Assembly: GCF_018256155.1 (NCBI RefSeq)
Contig: NZ_JAERLY010000004.1
Coordinates: 1-64,000 of the forward strand
Source of the DNA: Gluconobacter sp. Dm-62
GTDB taxonomy: Bacteria > Pseudomonadota > Alphaproteobacteria > Acetobacterales > Acetobacteraceae
DNA length: 64,000 nt
Direction of reading: 5' to 3'
Under the pieces are notes generated by a model. The model did not search any database, was not told where the DNA came from, and worked only from the letters and a program-made list of their open reading frames with translations. A program made the translations under genes and the position numbers. Below are positions 35,307 through 44,232 of the stretch, piece after piece (the first letter of the stretch is position 1; each line of letters starts with the position of its first letter).

Positions 35307-36742
35307 TCCGCGGCCTCCAGAGAACCGGTTACTGTTTCAGTCAGATGATGATGGATCGCATCGGCCGCATCCCGGCCGTCCTTGATCGCCCAGACAACCA
35401 GGCTCGCCCCGCGCACGATGTCGCCCCCGGCAAACACACCCGGTAGACTCGTCGCAAAGCCCCCGGGCGGCACCGTCAGAGTGCCCCAGCGCGTCACAGC
35501 CAGATCGGGAGCGGAAAACTGCCCCGGCAGATCCTCGGGATCAAAGCCAAGAGCCTTGATGACCAGATCGCCCTCGATCACGTCATGCTGCCCCGTGCCC
35601 TCGATGGACCGGCGCCCCGACGCATCCGGCGACCCCAGACGCATCTTCAGCACCCGTACACCCGACACGCTGCCATCGCCCAGAAACGCTTCCGGCGAGG
35701 CCAGCCATTCGAAATGTGCGCCTTCTTCCTCGGCATTGTAAACTTCCTGTCGCGACCCCGGCATATTCGCCCGGTCCCGACGGTAAACGCATGTCACACG
35801 CTCGGCACCCTGACGGATCGACGTGCGCACGCAGTCCATGGCCGTGTCACCACCGCCAATGACCACGACCCGACGCCCCTTCGCATGAAGTGCTGCGTCC
35901 TCGCCCGGATCTTCGTCATAGCCGCGACGGTTCGACGCCGTCAGGAAGTCGATCGCATCGACAACACCCTCAAGCCCGGCCCCCGGCACCTTCACATCAC
36001 GCGAGCGATACACACCCGTCGCAAGAAACACCGCATCATGCCGCGCCCGCAGTTCCTCGAGCGCCATCTCACCTGCACCCGAACCAACAGACGTGGAGAG
36101 ATGGAACACAATTCCCTGCGCCTCCAGCAGCGCATGACGCCGCGCAATGACATGCTTTTCCAGCTTGAAGCTCGGAATACCGTAAGTCATGAGCCCGCCC
36201 ACACGGTCCTGACGCTCATAGACATGAACCTCATAACCCTGCGCCCGCAGCCGCTCCGCACAGGCCAGCCCCGCCGGCCCGGACCCCACGATACCGACAC
36301 TGCGCCCAAGATCCCGGTCCGGAAGCGACGGCTTCACCCAGCCCTGCTCGAACGCATTTTCGGTAATGAACCGCTCGACAGCGCCAATGGTGACGCTCTC
36401 GAAGCCCTTGTTGATGACGCAGTTGCCTTCGCACAGCCGATCCTGCGGACAGATCCGCCCACAGATCTCCGGGAACGTATTCGTCGCGGACGACATCTCA
36501 TACGCTTCCTCAAGGCGGTCCTCAGCCGTCAGCTTCAGCCAGTCGGGAATGTTGTTCCCCAGCGGACAATGCACGGAGCAGAACGGAATCCCGCACTGCG
36601 AACAACGCGACGCCTGCTCTTCCGCCCGGCTGCGCGCGAACCCACGATAAATTTCCCCGAAGTCCTGACGGCGCTCTGCAGCGTCGCGCTTCTCCGGAAG
36701 CACCTGGGGGTGGGTGACGAACTGCAACATCCGTTCGGCCAT
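35303..36742 (-). CDS. gltD: Glutamate synthase (NADPH) small subunit
   Basis: About 479 residues. Two N-terminal 4Fe-4S cysteine sets (RCSQCGIPFCSVHCPLGNNI; CGRICPQDRLCEGNC), an FAD fold (GIVGSGPAGLACAERLRAQG) and an NADPH fold (VVVIGGGDTAMDCVRT). It passes electrons from NADPH to GltB. The start is at 36742, where GCAGGAGA lies 9-10 bases upstream; the upstream TTG at 36760 is inside that ribosome site. gltD precedes gltB, the reverse of the enterobacterial order. Confidence 0.96.
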   Translation of the reverse strand: MAERMLQFVTHPQVLPEKRDAAERRQDFGEIYRGFARSRAEEQASRCSQCGIPFCSVHCPLGNNIPDWLKLTAEDRLEEAYEMSSATNTFPEICGRICPQDRLCEGNCVINKGFESVTIGAVERFITENAFEQGWVKPSLPDRDLGRSVGIVGSGPAGLACAERLRAQGYEVHVYERQDRVGGLMTYGIPSFKLEKHVIARRHALLEAQGIVFHLSTSVGSGAGEMALEELRARHDAVFLATGVYRSRDVKVPGAGLEGVVDAIDFLTASNRRGYDEDPGEDAALHAKGRRVVVIGGGDTAMDCVRTSIRQGAERVTCVYRRDRANMPGSRQEVYNAEEEGAHFEWLASPEAFLGDGSVSGVRVLKMRLGSPDASGRRSIEGTGQHDVIEGDLVIKALGFDPEDLPGQFSAPDLAVTRWGTLTVPPGGFATSLPGVFAGGDIVRGASLVVWAIKDGRDAADAIHHHLTETVTGSLEAAE

Positions 36743-36897
36743 GCGTCGTGTCTCCTGCAAACATGCCAGTCCGAATGCAGCTATTCCGTCACTTTATCCA
36801 ATAACAGTCAGTGATGCTGACCTTTCATGCGAAATGACCCATCTTCGCGCCGCATGAGCCATTTTTCACACAATATTTTAGGACCATATCGGTCCCT

Positions 36898-37896
36898 TCA
36901 CTTCCGGAAGCGCCGCCAGCTCTCACAAATGCTGCCCTTCAGATACCCCGGCACAACGCTCCGCATCGCTGTGGGCGTAATCCCGAGCGACTTCAGATTG
37001 TCCGGCCCAGGCTGCACCACATTATCCTGCCCCATCATCACAACCTGATCGCGCGTCAGCAGATGCCCCGGCAGCGGCTCAAGAATTTCCGCCTCCAGCT
37101 TCGCCACCCAGCCCGGCACAGAGACCAGCAGCCGACGACGCCCTGAAGCCTCCAGCACAAACGCCATCAGCTCCTTCATCGTCAGCACATCCGGCCCACC
37201 AGCCTCGACCGTCATGCCCTCACGACCCGGCTCAACAAGCGCAATCGCCGCCTGCGCCACGTCCCCCACATAGACGGGCTGGAAATGCGTTCCCGCCGCA
37301 AAGACCGGCAGAACCGGCGAAAGCTTCGCAATCAACGCAAACATGTTGAAGAAACTGTCCTCCGGCCCGAAAATCACCGAAGGCCGCAACAATGCCGCTT
37401 CCGGAAACACCTCGCGCACCCCTTTTTCAGCCAGCCCCTTGCTGCGTCCGTAATTTCCCGGCGATTTTACGGACGCGCCGATAGCGGACATGTGCACATA
37501 CTGTTCCACCCCCTCGCGTCGCGCCACGAGAGCTGCCAGTCGCGCCCCTTCCACATTAACCCGATGCATCGCCTGCACATCCGGCGACATGATCGAAACA
37601 AGATTGATCCCGGCATCCGCCCCATTGAACAGACGCTCCAGCGATTCTGCATCATTCACGGACGCCCTGATGAATTCCACGCGCCCATCGCCCGGAAATC
37701 GCGCCAGCGCCTGATCCGCATCCGGGTTGCGGCTCCCCACCCGCACCACATGCCCTGACGCTACAAGTCGCCCGACAAGATTGCGCCCGACAAAGCCTCC
37801 CCCGCCCAGAACCGCCACAACCCGGCGCCTGCCGCCATTCGCGACATCATTTCCAGCTCCGCCACCGGTCCCGTCCACGGAAAAATTTCTACGCAT
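36898..37896 (-). CDS. NAD(P)-binding epimerase/dehydratase family protein (NDUFA9-like)
   Basis: About 332 residues of atypical extended SDR. The Rossmann motif is VAVLGGGGFVGRNLV; NVEGARLAALVARREGVEQYVHMSAIGASVKSPG shows Ser in the active site but no YxxxK (NYGRSKGLAE supplies Y and K in a shifted spacing), and LLRPSVIFGPEDSFFNMF matches the complex I NDUFA9-type subfamily. Similar genes occur across Alphaproteobacteria; a role in respiratory-complex or quinone metabolism is inferred only. Start at 37896 after AAAGAAAAG. Confidence 0.82.
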   Translation of the reverse strand: MRRNFSVDGTGGGAGNDVANGGRRRVVAVLGGGGFVGRNLVGRLVASGHVVRVGSRNPDADQALARFPGDGRVEFIRASVNDAESLERLFNGADAGINLVSIMSPDVQAMHRVNVEGARLAALVARREGVEQYVHMSAIGASVKSPGNYGRSKGLAEKGVREVFPEAALLRPSVIFGPEDSFFNMFALIAKLSPVLPVFAAGTHFQPVYVGDVAQAAIALVEPGREGMTVEAGGPDVLTMKELMAFVLEASGRRRLLVSVPGWVAKLEAEILEPLPGHLLTRDQVVMMGQDNVVQPGPDNLKSLGITPTAMRSVVPGYLKGSICESWRRFRK

Positions 37897-37921
37897 TTTT
37901 GCTTTTCTTTCAGTTTGGCTG

Positions 37922-37950
37922 TTGACGCCCCATACGTGCAGGGGTAAACG
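37922..37950 (+). promoter_or_regulatory. Probable promoter of tRNA-Leu
   Basis: TTGACG, 17 bases, TAAACG, ending about 55 bases before the tRNA. The -35 is a 5/6 match and the -10 is weak. Confidence 0.4.
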
Positions 37951-38005
37951 CCTCTTCACCGAGCCGGGATGCCTCAGGAAACTGAAAAAACCCGGTGCTT
38001 TCTGA

Positions 38006-38092
38006 GCCCAGATGGCGGAATTGGTAGACGCGCAGGTTTCAGGTACCTGTGTCCGAAAGGACGTGGAAGTTCGAGTCTTCTTCTGGGCACCA
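38006..38092 (+). tRNA. tRNA-Leu, anticodon CAG
   Basis: Acceptor arms GCCCAGA and TCTGGGC pair perfectly and are followed by ACCA, so CCA is encoded. Anticodon stem CAGGT/ACCTG encloses TTCAGGT, giving CAG (reads CUG, a major leucine codon here). The long variable arm (TGTCCGAAAGGACGT) is the class II hallmark of tRNA-Leu, and the T arm has GTTCGAGTC. Confidence 0.97.
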
Positions 38093-38154
38093 CAGACGAT
38101 CAGGCAGCATACTGCCTCGATCCTCTGGTGATCAAAAAAATTTGGTGACGACAA

Positions 38155-38799
38155 ATGAGTTCGCAGACCGCCATCCATCTTCATGACGGCGATCTGCCGG
38201 ATGACTTTGATCTTGGCCCTCTCGTCGCCATCGATACCGAGACCATGGGTCTCAATCCCCACCGTGACCGCCTCTGCCTCGTCCAGCTTTCAGCCGGCGA
38301 CGGTGAAGCCCATCTCGTCCAGATCAAACCGGTCTCAATGGGCGGCCGTGGTTATGACTGCCCAAATCTCAAGGCGCTCCTGACAGACGATTCCGTCACC
38401 AAGCTGATGCATTTTGCACGCTTTGACGTCGCAGTCCTGCAGAACGCCTTCAACATCACAGTCCCGTCGGTCATCTGCACCAAGATCGCCGCCCGGCTGG
38501 TCTACACCTTCACCGACCGCCACGGCCTGGCCTATCTGTGCCGCGACCTGCTCGGCGTCGAGATCTCCAAACACCAGCAGAGCTCGGACTGGGGCGCTGA
38601 CACCCTCACCCCCGAGCAGCTCCGCTATGCCGCTTCGGACGTGCTGTATCTTCACGCATTGTGGGATAAGCTCGAAGCCATGCTGATCCGTGAAAACCGC
38701 CGTGACCTCGCCCAGGCCTGCTACGATTTCCTTCCGGCCCGCTGCCGGCTAGACCTGCTGGGCTACGAAGAGCCCGACATTTTCTCGCATCGCGCCTGA
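38155..38799 (+). CDS. rnd: Short RNase D-like 3'-5' exonuclease
   Basis: 214 residues, only the DEDDy nuclease domain: ExoI VAIDTETMGLNP, ExoII HFARFDVAVLQ, ExoIII YAASDVLYLHAL. The HRDC domains of enterobacterial RNase D are absent, as is common for the alphaproteobacterial short form. Expected to trim tRNA or other small RNA 3' ends. It follows tRNA-Leu by 62 bp and precedes kdsD by 18 bp. Confidence 0.92.
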   Translation: MSSQTAIHLHDGDLPDDFDLGPLVAIDTETMGLNPHRDRLCLVQLSAGDGEAHLVQIKPVSMGGRGYDCPNLKALLTDDSVTKLMHFARFDVAVLQNAFNITVPSVICTKIAARLVYTFTDRHGLAYLCRDLLGVEISKHQQSSDWGADTLTPEQLRYAASDVLYLHALWDKLEAMLIRENRRDLAQACYDFLPARCRLDLLGYEEPDIFSHRA

Positions 38800-38817
38800 G
38801 TTCCGGCCCGGCTGATC

Positions 38818-39816
38818 ATGAACCGCCCGTCGCCCCGTCCGGCCCGTACCGCGCTCGATTCGGCGCTCCAGACCGCCGCCATCGAGCGCAATGGCCTTGA
38901 AGCCCTCGAACACGCCCTCAAGGGACCGCTCGGCCTTGCTTTCAGCGAAGCAGTGGACTGCATCGCCGGGAGCGCAGGCCGCCTGATCGTTACCGGAATC
39001 GGCAAATCCGGCCACATCGCCCGCAAGGTTCAGGCCACCCTTGCCTCTACTGGCACGCGGTCGCTGTTCCTGCACCCCGCCGAAGCTGCCCATGGCGATC
39101 TCGGCATGGTGGCGCCTGGCGACCTGATCCTGGCGTTCTCCAATTCTGGCGAAACCACCGAACTCGCCGCGATTCTGGCCTATGCCGCCCGACAGAACCA
39201 CTGCGTAATCGCCATCACCGCGGTCGCCACGTCCGCCCTCGCCCGCGCCGCACGGATCCCGCTGGTCCTCCCCACCAGCACCGAGGCCTGCCCGATGGGT
39301 CTTGCCCCCACGACCAGCACGCTTCTGCAACTCGCCCTCGGGGACGCACTGGCCATCGCCCTGCTCGAAAAACGCGGCTTCACAGCCCGCGATTTCGGTG
39401 CCTTCCATCCCGGCGGCCTACTCGGCGCAAGGCTGCGCCCCATCAGCGAACTGATGCATACCGGCGAAGCCCTCCCGCTCGGACAGGGCAGTCTCCCACT
39501 GCGCTCCGTCATTCTCGAGATGACACGCAAGTCTTTCGGGTGCATGGGTGTCCTTGATGACAATGGTGTACTTCAGGGCCTTATTACGGACGCCGATCTG
39601 CGCCGCGCCATCTCCGGTGATCTCGACACGATCACGGCCGCAGACGTCATGAACCGGACCCCTGTTACCGCAACCCCCCTCACACTGGCGCAGGATGTCC
39701 TGCAACTCATGAACCAGCGCGCGCGCCCCATCACGAGCCTGTTCGTCGTGGACGAAAACCGCCGCCCCGCGGGAATCGTCCATATCCATGACCTCCTGCG
39801 AAGCGGCCTGTCATGA
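38818..39816 (+). CDS. kdsD: Arabinose-5-phosphate isomerase
   Basis: 332 residues: an SIS domain (LIVTGIGKSGHIARKVQATL; FSNSGETTELAAIL; CPMGLAPTTST) followed by two CBS domains (about 205-265 and 270-330). It converts ribulose-5-phosphate to arabinose-5-phosphate, the first step to Kdo for LPS. Placement right before lptCAB matches the classical kdsD-lpt arrangement. The 3' end overlaps lptC as ATGA. Confidence 0.95.
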   Translation: MNRPSPRPARTALDSALQTAAIERNGLEALEHALKGPLGLAFSEAVDCIAGSAGRLIVTGIGKSGHIARKVQATLASTGTRSLFLHPAEAAHGDLGMVAPGDLILAFSNSGETTELAAILAYAARQNHCVIAITAVATSALARAARIPLVLPTSTEACPMGLAPTTSTLLQLALGDALAIALLEKRGFTARDFGAFHPGGLLGARLRPISELMHTGEALPLGQGSLPLRSVILEMTRKSFGCMGVLDDNGVLQGLITDADLRRAISGDLDTITAADVMNRTPVTATPLTLAQDVLQLMNQRARPITSLFVVDENRRPAGIVHIHDLLRSGLS

Positions 39817-40589
39817 ACACTCCTACACCTGACAATGGCGATCACCGCATCCGCCGGGATGATTTCGACCCCAACCGCACCGAAAGTCTGGCCCGTCTGG
39901 ACAGCCTGCGCCGCGCCGCCTTCCAGCGGATCCGTCAGGCCCCGGACGCCGATCAGCTCGCCCGCCGCCGTTCGCTGCTGGGTTTCGCCAAATGGGCACT
40001 GCCCGGTCTGGCCCTCGTCCTCCTCAGCTCCATCGCCGCCTGGCCCGAGATTTCCCATCTCATGAATCAGAACCGCGCCGCCCTGAAGGAAATGGCCCGC
40101 CTGCGCGTGGAAAGCGGCAACATGGAACAGGCCACCTATCGCGGGCTGGACGTTCACAACCACCTCTACATGATCACGGCCCGCACCACCCACCAGCAGG
40201 GTCCTGACCGCGTGGATCTGGTCGATCCCGTCGCCGACATCCAGCTCTCCGGCAACTCCTGGGCGCATATCAAGTCCGATCGCGGCGTCTACATGCAACA
40301 CGAACAGACCCTCAATCTCGACGATCATGTCGTGCTGTACCGCGATGACGGCCTCCTGATGAACGGCCCTTCCGCCGATCTGGACCTTAAGGCCGACGTT
40401 ATCGCCTCGCGCGACTGGGTGCATGCAGAAGGACCTTTCGGCAAGCAGGACGCCCAAGGCTATTTTCTGGACCAGCATGCAGGTATCATGCAGTTTACAG
40501 GACCGGGACTAACGGTCCGCAACGATGACAACGGCCCTCCGAGTGCGGCGGCCCGCCAGCACCTGCAAGGACTGAAGACAGAGAAATGA
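39813..40589 (+). CDS. lptC: LPS export protein LptC
   Basis: 258 residues: a charged cytoplasmic N-tail, one membrane helix (WALPGLALVLLSSIAAWP, about 57-75) and a periplasmic beta-jellyroll with the recurrent DxxLxxDxxVxLYRDDGLLMN pattern. It belongs to the LptB2FGC complex and hands LPS to LptA. Coupled by 4-base overlaps at both ends. The N-terminal tail is longer than in enterobacteria. Confidence 0.9.
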   Translation: MNTPTPDNGDHRIRRDDFDPNRTESLARLDSLRRAAFQRIRQAPDADQLARRRSLLGFAKWALPGLALVLLSSIAAWPEISHLMNQNRAALKEMARLRVESGNMEQATYRGLDVHNHLYMITARTTHQQGPDRVDLVDPVADIQLSGNSWAHIKSDRGVYMQHEQTLNLDDHVVLYRDDGLLMNGPSADLDLKADVIASRDWVHAEGPFGKQDAQGYFLDQHAGIMQFTGPGLTVRNDDNGPPSAAARQHLQGLKTEK

Positions 40590-41542
40590 CTCCCCGCCCC
40601 GCAGCACTCCTACCGCTCCTCGTCGCCCTCCCCCTGGCCCTAACCCTTGCTCAGGCCCATGCGGACGGGCTGGACATGTCCCACGGCGATGCAGTGCAGC
40701 TCTTCTGGAAAAAAGAAGAGATCTACGACCGCAACGCTCAGACCGTCACACTCACGGGGGGCGCCCGCGCCGTCCGCGGTGACGTGACCGTCGATGCGGA
40801 TACGCTGATCGGCTACCTGCGCAAGAAAACTCCACCCCCGGGGCAGCCCGCTCCCCCGCCGCCGCCGGCCGATGCCAAAGGCAACGGAAACGGCGACCCG
40901 ATGGGCGGCTCGCTCGAGCTGTACCGGATCGAAGCACGCGGCAACGTCCATATCTACAACCAGACCGATCAGGGCTGGGGCGATCACGCCCTGTATGACA
41001 TGGATCAGGCCGTCATGGTCATGACCGGCAAACACCTGAAGCTGACCACCCCGCAGGATGTCCTGACGGCACGCGATGTCATGGAATACCATTCCAAAAC
41101 GCGCATGTCAGTCGGCCGCGGTGATGCCACCGTCACAACCAATGACGGCAAGCAGGTCAAAGCGGACGTGCTGGTCTCATTCAGCAAACCCAACGACGCT
41201 CCCCCCGCAGGTCAGCCACAAGCGGCCCAGCCCGCTGCCGACGCCTCCAATCCGATGGGCGGCGGCTCGTCGAAGCTGGACCGCGCCTATGGCTGGGGCC
41301 ATGTCATCCTGCGCACCCAGACCCAGACCGGCACCGGCGATCGCGGAGTGTATGTTTTCGACACCCAGATCGCCCGCCTGATCGGACATGTGCATGTCAC
41401 GCAGGGGCAGAACCAGAACAATGGGTCACAGGCCGTTGTGAACATGAAGACCGGCATCGCAACCATGCTGCCGGGCACGGATTCGCCCATTCAGGGGCTC
41501 GTCGTGCCGAACGAGGCCAACAGCAGCCAGGCACCCAAGTGA
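40586..41542 (+). CDS. lptA: LPS-bridge protein LptA/OstA
   Basis: 318 residues with a signal peptide (LLPLLVALPLALTLAQAHA). The OstA-like beta-jellyroll begins VQLFWKKEEIYDRNAQTVTL, with GGARAVRGDVTVDADTLIGY. Two low-complexity insertions interrupt it, a Pro-rich one at about residues 84-102 and an Ala/Pro/Gln-rich one at about 205-232, making it much longer than the 185-residue E. coli protein. LptA filaments carry LPS across the periplasm. Confidence 0.9.
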   Translation: MTPRPAALLPLLVALPLALTLAQAHADGLDMSHGDAVQLFWKKEEIYDRNAQTVTLTGGARAVRGDVTVDADTLIGYLRKKTPPPGQPAPPPPPADAKGNGNGDPMGGSLELYRIEARGNVHIYNQTDQGWGDHALYDMDQAVMVMTGKHLKLTTPQDVLTARDVMEYHSKTRMSVGRGDATVTTNDGKQVKADVLVSFSKPNDAPPAGQPQAAQPAADASNPMGGGSSKLDRAYGWGHVILRTQTQTGTGDRGVYVFDTQIARLIGHVHVTQGQNQNNGSQAVVNMKTGIATMLPGTDSPIQGLVVPNEANSSQAPK

Positions 41543-42294
41543 CAGACAGCTACATCCCCCCTCAGCCGCCCTCAACCGGCCTGGTCGCAAGCGGCATCGG
41601 CAAGTCCTACAAGAAGCGCGCCGTCGTCAAGAACGTCTCGCTTCAGGTCCAGCGCGGCGAAGCGGTCGGCCTGCTCGGCCCGAACGGCGCGGGCAAGACA
41701 ACGAGCTTCTACATGATCGTCGGCCTCGTTCAGCCCGACACCGGCACCATTACGCTGGACGGCGCCGATATCACGCAGCTCCCGATGTACCGCCGCGCCC
41801 GCCTTGGCGTCGGCTATCTGCCGCAGGAAGCCAGCATTTTCCGTGGCCTGAACGTCGAACAGAACATCATGGCCGCCCTCGAAGTCGTCGAGCCGGACCC
41901 GGAAAAGCGCGACCTGATGCTCAACGGCCTGCTGGCCGAGTTCGGCATCACCCATCTGCGCCGCTCCCCCTCGCTGGCTCTGTCGGGCGGTGAACGCCGC
42001 CGTCTGGAAATTGCCCGCGCGCTCGCCAGCCAGCCGAACTACATCCTGCTCGACGAACCCCTCGCCGGCATCGACCCGATCGCCGTCGGTGAAATCCGCG
42101 ATCTCGTTTCTCATCTGAAAGACCGAGGCATCGGCGTGCTGATTACGGACCATAACGTCCGCGAAACGCTCGAAGTCATCGACCGCGCCTATATCATGCA
42201 TGGCGGTCAGGTGCTGATGGAAGGCACCCCCGAAGCCATCGTCGCGAACGAAGATGTCCGCCGGGTCTATCTCGGAGAGAATTTCTCGCTGTAA
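41539..42294 (+). CDS. lptB: LPS export ABC ATPase LptB
   Basis: 251 residues, GTG start overlapping the lptA stop. Walker A GPNGAGKTTSF, Q-loop LPQEASIFRGL, signature LSLGGERRR-like LSGGERRRLEIARAL, Walker B YILLDEPLAGID and the switch histidine ITDHNVRE are intact. It powers LPS extraction from the inner membrane. Confidence 0.97.
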   Translation: MTDSYIPPQPPSTGLVASGIGKSYKKRAVVKNVSLQVQRGEAVGLLGPNGAGKTTSFYMIVGLVQPDTGTITLDGADITQLPMYRRARLGVGYLPQEASIFRGLNVEQNIMAALEVVEPDPEKRDLMLNGLLAEFGITHLRRSPSLALSGGERRRLEIARALASQPNYILLDEPLAGIDPIAVGEIRDLVSHLKDRGIGVLITDHNVRETLEVIDRAYIMHGGQVLMEGTPEAIVANEDVRRVYLGENFSL

Positions 42295-42303
42295 CATGCC
42301 GGG

Positions 42304-43620
42304 ATGCTTGTCCCGGGCCTGATCCAGCGTCAGTCGCAGTCTCTCGTCATGACGCCTCAGTTGCGTCAGGCGATTGCCCTGCTGCAATACACACAGACCG
42401 ATCTCGCCCAGCATCTCCAGCAGGTCTGCGAAACCAACCCGTTCCTCATTCTGGAACCCGGTGACACAGCCTCTGACGCCACATCCGCGTCAGACGACTT
42501 CCACGACGACGACCCGGACCGCTTCACCGCAGCCTCCGACCGCCCGGAAACCGCAGCTCCGCCCCCGTCCAACCGCGACGATCTGATCCTTCAGATCCGC
42601 CTCTCCATCTCACCGGACGAACAGCAGGCCGCCTTTCACCTGCTGGACAGTCTCGACGAAACCGGCCGCCTGCCCGTTTCCGTCACGGATCTCGCCGCCG
42701 AAATACATATGGACGCGCCGAAACTTGAAGCGATCCGCCAGACCCTCATGCATCTTGAGCCCGCAGGCCTCTTCGCCCGCTCACTCGAAGAATGCCTCGC
42801 CGCCCAGCTCCGGCTCCGCAATCGCCTCGACCCCGCGATGCAGATCCTGCTCGACAATCTGGATCTCCTCGCCCGCCGGGACTGGCGCAAACTGCGCGAA
42901 AAATGCGCCCTCGATCAGGACGACCTGCTGGACATGCTCGCCGAAATCCAGGCGCTGGATCCGCGCCCCGGCCTGAGCCTGCCACCCCCCACCCCACCGA
43001 TCGAACCCGACCTGATCGTGCGCCCCAACGGCTCTGGCTTCCGCCTGACCCTCAACACACGCCTGCTCCCCAAACTCCGCCTCGACGACACACTGCGCGC
43101 GCAGATCGACAGCCGAACAGAAGCCGGAAAAATCCTTTTGGCCTGCGCCACCGAAGCCAACGCCCTGATCCGCGCCCTGCAAAGCCGAAAACAGTCGCTT
43201 CTCACGGTGGGCAGCGCCATCATCCAGCATCAGGCCGACTTCCTGCGCGATGGCCCTGCCGCCCTGCGCCCCCTGACCATGCGCGAAATCGCCGAGCGTA
43301 CTGAATTGCACGAAAGCACCATCAGCCGCATCGTCAGCAACAAATACATCGACACCCCACAGGGCACAGTCCCGCTCAAACTGTTCTTCTCCACCGCCCT
43401 GACCTCCGAAGACGGCACCACCCAGAGCGCCCACGCCATCCAGCACCGCCTTCAGGCCCTGATCTCAGCCGAAGGCGACAACGTCCTGTCCGACGACGCC
43501 CTGACAACCCTTCTGCAACAGGAAGGCTTCTCCATCCAGCGCCGCACCGTCGCCAAATATCGCGAAGGTCTCGGGATCGCAAAATCCAGTCAACGCAAAA
43601 GACTGCGCCGTACCTCCTGA
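42304..43620 (+). CDS. rpoN: RNA polymerase sigma-54 factor
   Basis: 438 residues. Region I is Gln/Leu-rich (QRQSQSLVMTPQLRQAIALL), an acidic region II follows (about 55-85), and region III ends with the RpoN box (QRRTVAKYREGL) and the upstream helix-turn-helix ELHESTISRIVSNKYI. It needs AAA+ activators and typically directs nitrogen and carbon functions. The lptB-rpoN linkage is the usual proteobacterial one; the hpf and ptsN genes that commonly follow are absent here. Confidence 0.96.
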   Translation: MLVPGLIQRQSQSLVMTPQLRQAIALLQYTQTDLAQHLQQVCETNPFLILEPGDTASDATSASDDFHDDDPDRFTAASDRPETAAPPPSNRDDLILQIRLSISPDEQQAAFHLLDSLDETGRLPVSVTDLAAEIHMDAPKLEAIRQTLMHLEPAGLFARSLEECLAAQLRLRNRLDPAMQILLDNLDLLARRDWRKLREKCALDQDDLLDMLAEIQALDPRPGLSLPPPTPPIEPDLIVRPNGSGFRLTLNTRLLPKLRLDDTLRAQIDSRTEAGKILLACATEANALIRALQSRKQSLLTVGSAIIQHQADFLRDGPAALRPLTMREIAERTELHESTISRIVSNKYIDTPQGTVPLKLFFSTALTSEDGTTQSAHAIQHRLQALISAEGDNVLSDDALTTLLQQEGFSIQRRTVAKYREGLGIAKSSQRKRLRRTS

Positions 43621-43764
43621 GAAACCGAGGCAGCCCCGTTCCCACACCCGACAGAACAGGACAGGCTAATTTCCCGCCTCTCTATTGAAAATAATTTGTG
43701 TCAAACCATGTTTAGGAGACAGGCAGCATCTCTCACAGACGCTGAAACGACAGGAATATTTCCA

Positions 43765-44007
43765 ATGTCCAACGATGCCCTTCCCCATGAATCCTCGGCG
43801 CTACATCACCTCGCCGAAAAAGCGCACCGCCAGCCCAAATTACTGACGAAAAGCGAAGTCGAGGAACTGGCCCATTTCGTCCTCAAGGGCGCCGAAGGCG
43901 CGACTGAGGAACAGAAAGAAATTGCCAAACGCGCGCTGCATAATCCCGAAGGCGTGGAAAGCTCCGACATCACCGCCCTCGCCACCCAGATCCTGACAAG
44001 GAAGTAA
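43765..44007 (+). CDS. Hypothetical protein, 80 aa
   Basis: Acidic, helical small protein (LTKSEVEELAHFVLKGAEGA; EQKEIAKRALHNPEG). CAGGAA upstream of the ATG supports the start. No family recognised. Four bases separate it from the next small gene, so the pair is one unit. Confidence 0.65.
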   Translation: MSNDALPHESSALHHLAEKAHRQPKLLTKSEVEELAHFVLKGAEGATEEQKEIAKRALHNPEGVESSDITALATQILTRK

Positions 44008-44011
44008 TTCC

Positions 44012-44170
44012 ATGACCGGCCATTCCCACGAACTTCCCTCCCAGCAGAAACTCGAGCAGCGCCTCAAGGAAGTCGAACGCGACCTCGCCCGCGCTGAGAC
44101 ATCGGACCCCGAGCGCATCCATGCCCTGACAGCCGAAATCAAGAAAATCCAGTCCGAGCTTCAGGACTAA
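44012..44170 (+). CDS. Hypothetical coiled-coil protein, 52 aa
   Basis: A 53-codon frame from MTGHSHELPSQQKLEQRLKE to KKIQSELQD. The charged heptad pattern predicts a helical hairpin or dimer. AAGGAAG, overlapping the previous stop, serves as its ribosome site. No family recognised; position and codon use support it. Confidence 0.6.
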   Translation: MTGHSHELPSQQKLEQRLKEVERDLARAETSDPERIHALTAEIKKIQSELQD

Positions 44171-44232
44171 TTTTTCCTATTACTGACCTGTTTTCTTACC
44201 GTCCAAGAGCACATCTCACGGCAAAGGCCACA

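Noticed and set aside
32940-35348. 802-codon open frame on plus, opposite gltB
   Set aside because: Arg/His/Gln-rich shadow of gltB with no domain pattern; gltB is complete on the other strand. Similar long shadows occur opposite glnD (2166-3389), uvrB (17905-19188) and yidC (54806-56320).
36755-36775. TGGCATG...TGCA upstream of gltD, considered as a sigma-54 promoter
   Set aside because: The GG and GC doublets are 7 bases apart instead of the required 10.
36881-36896. GGACC-ATATC-GGTCC next to the epimerase stop
   Set aside because: Only 5-bp arms and no T-tract; too weak to call a terminator or operator.
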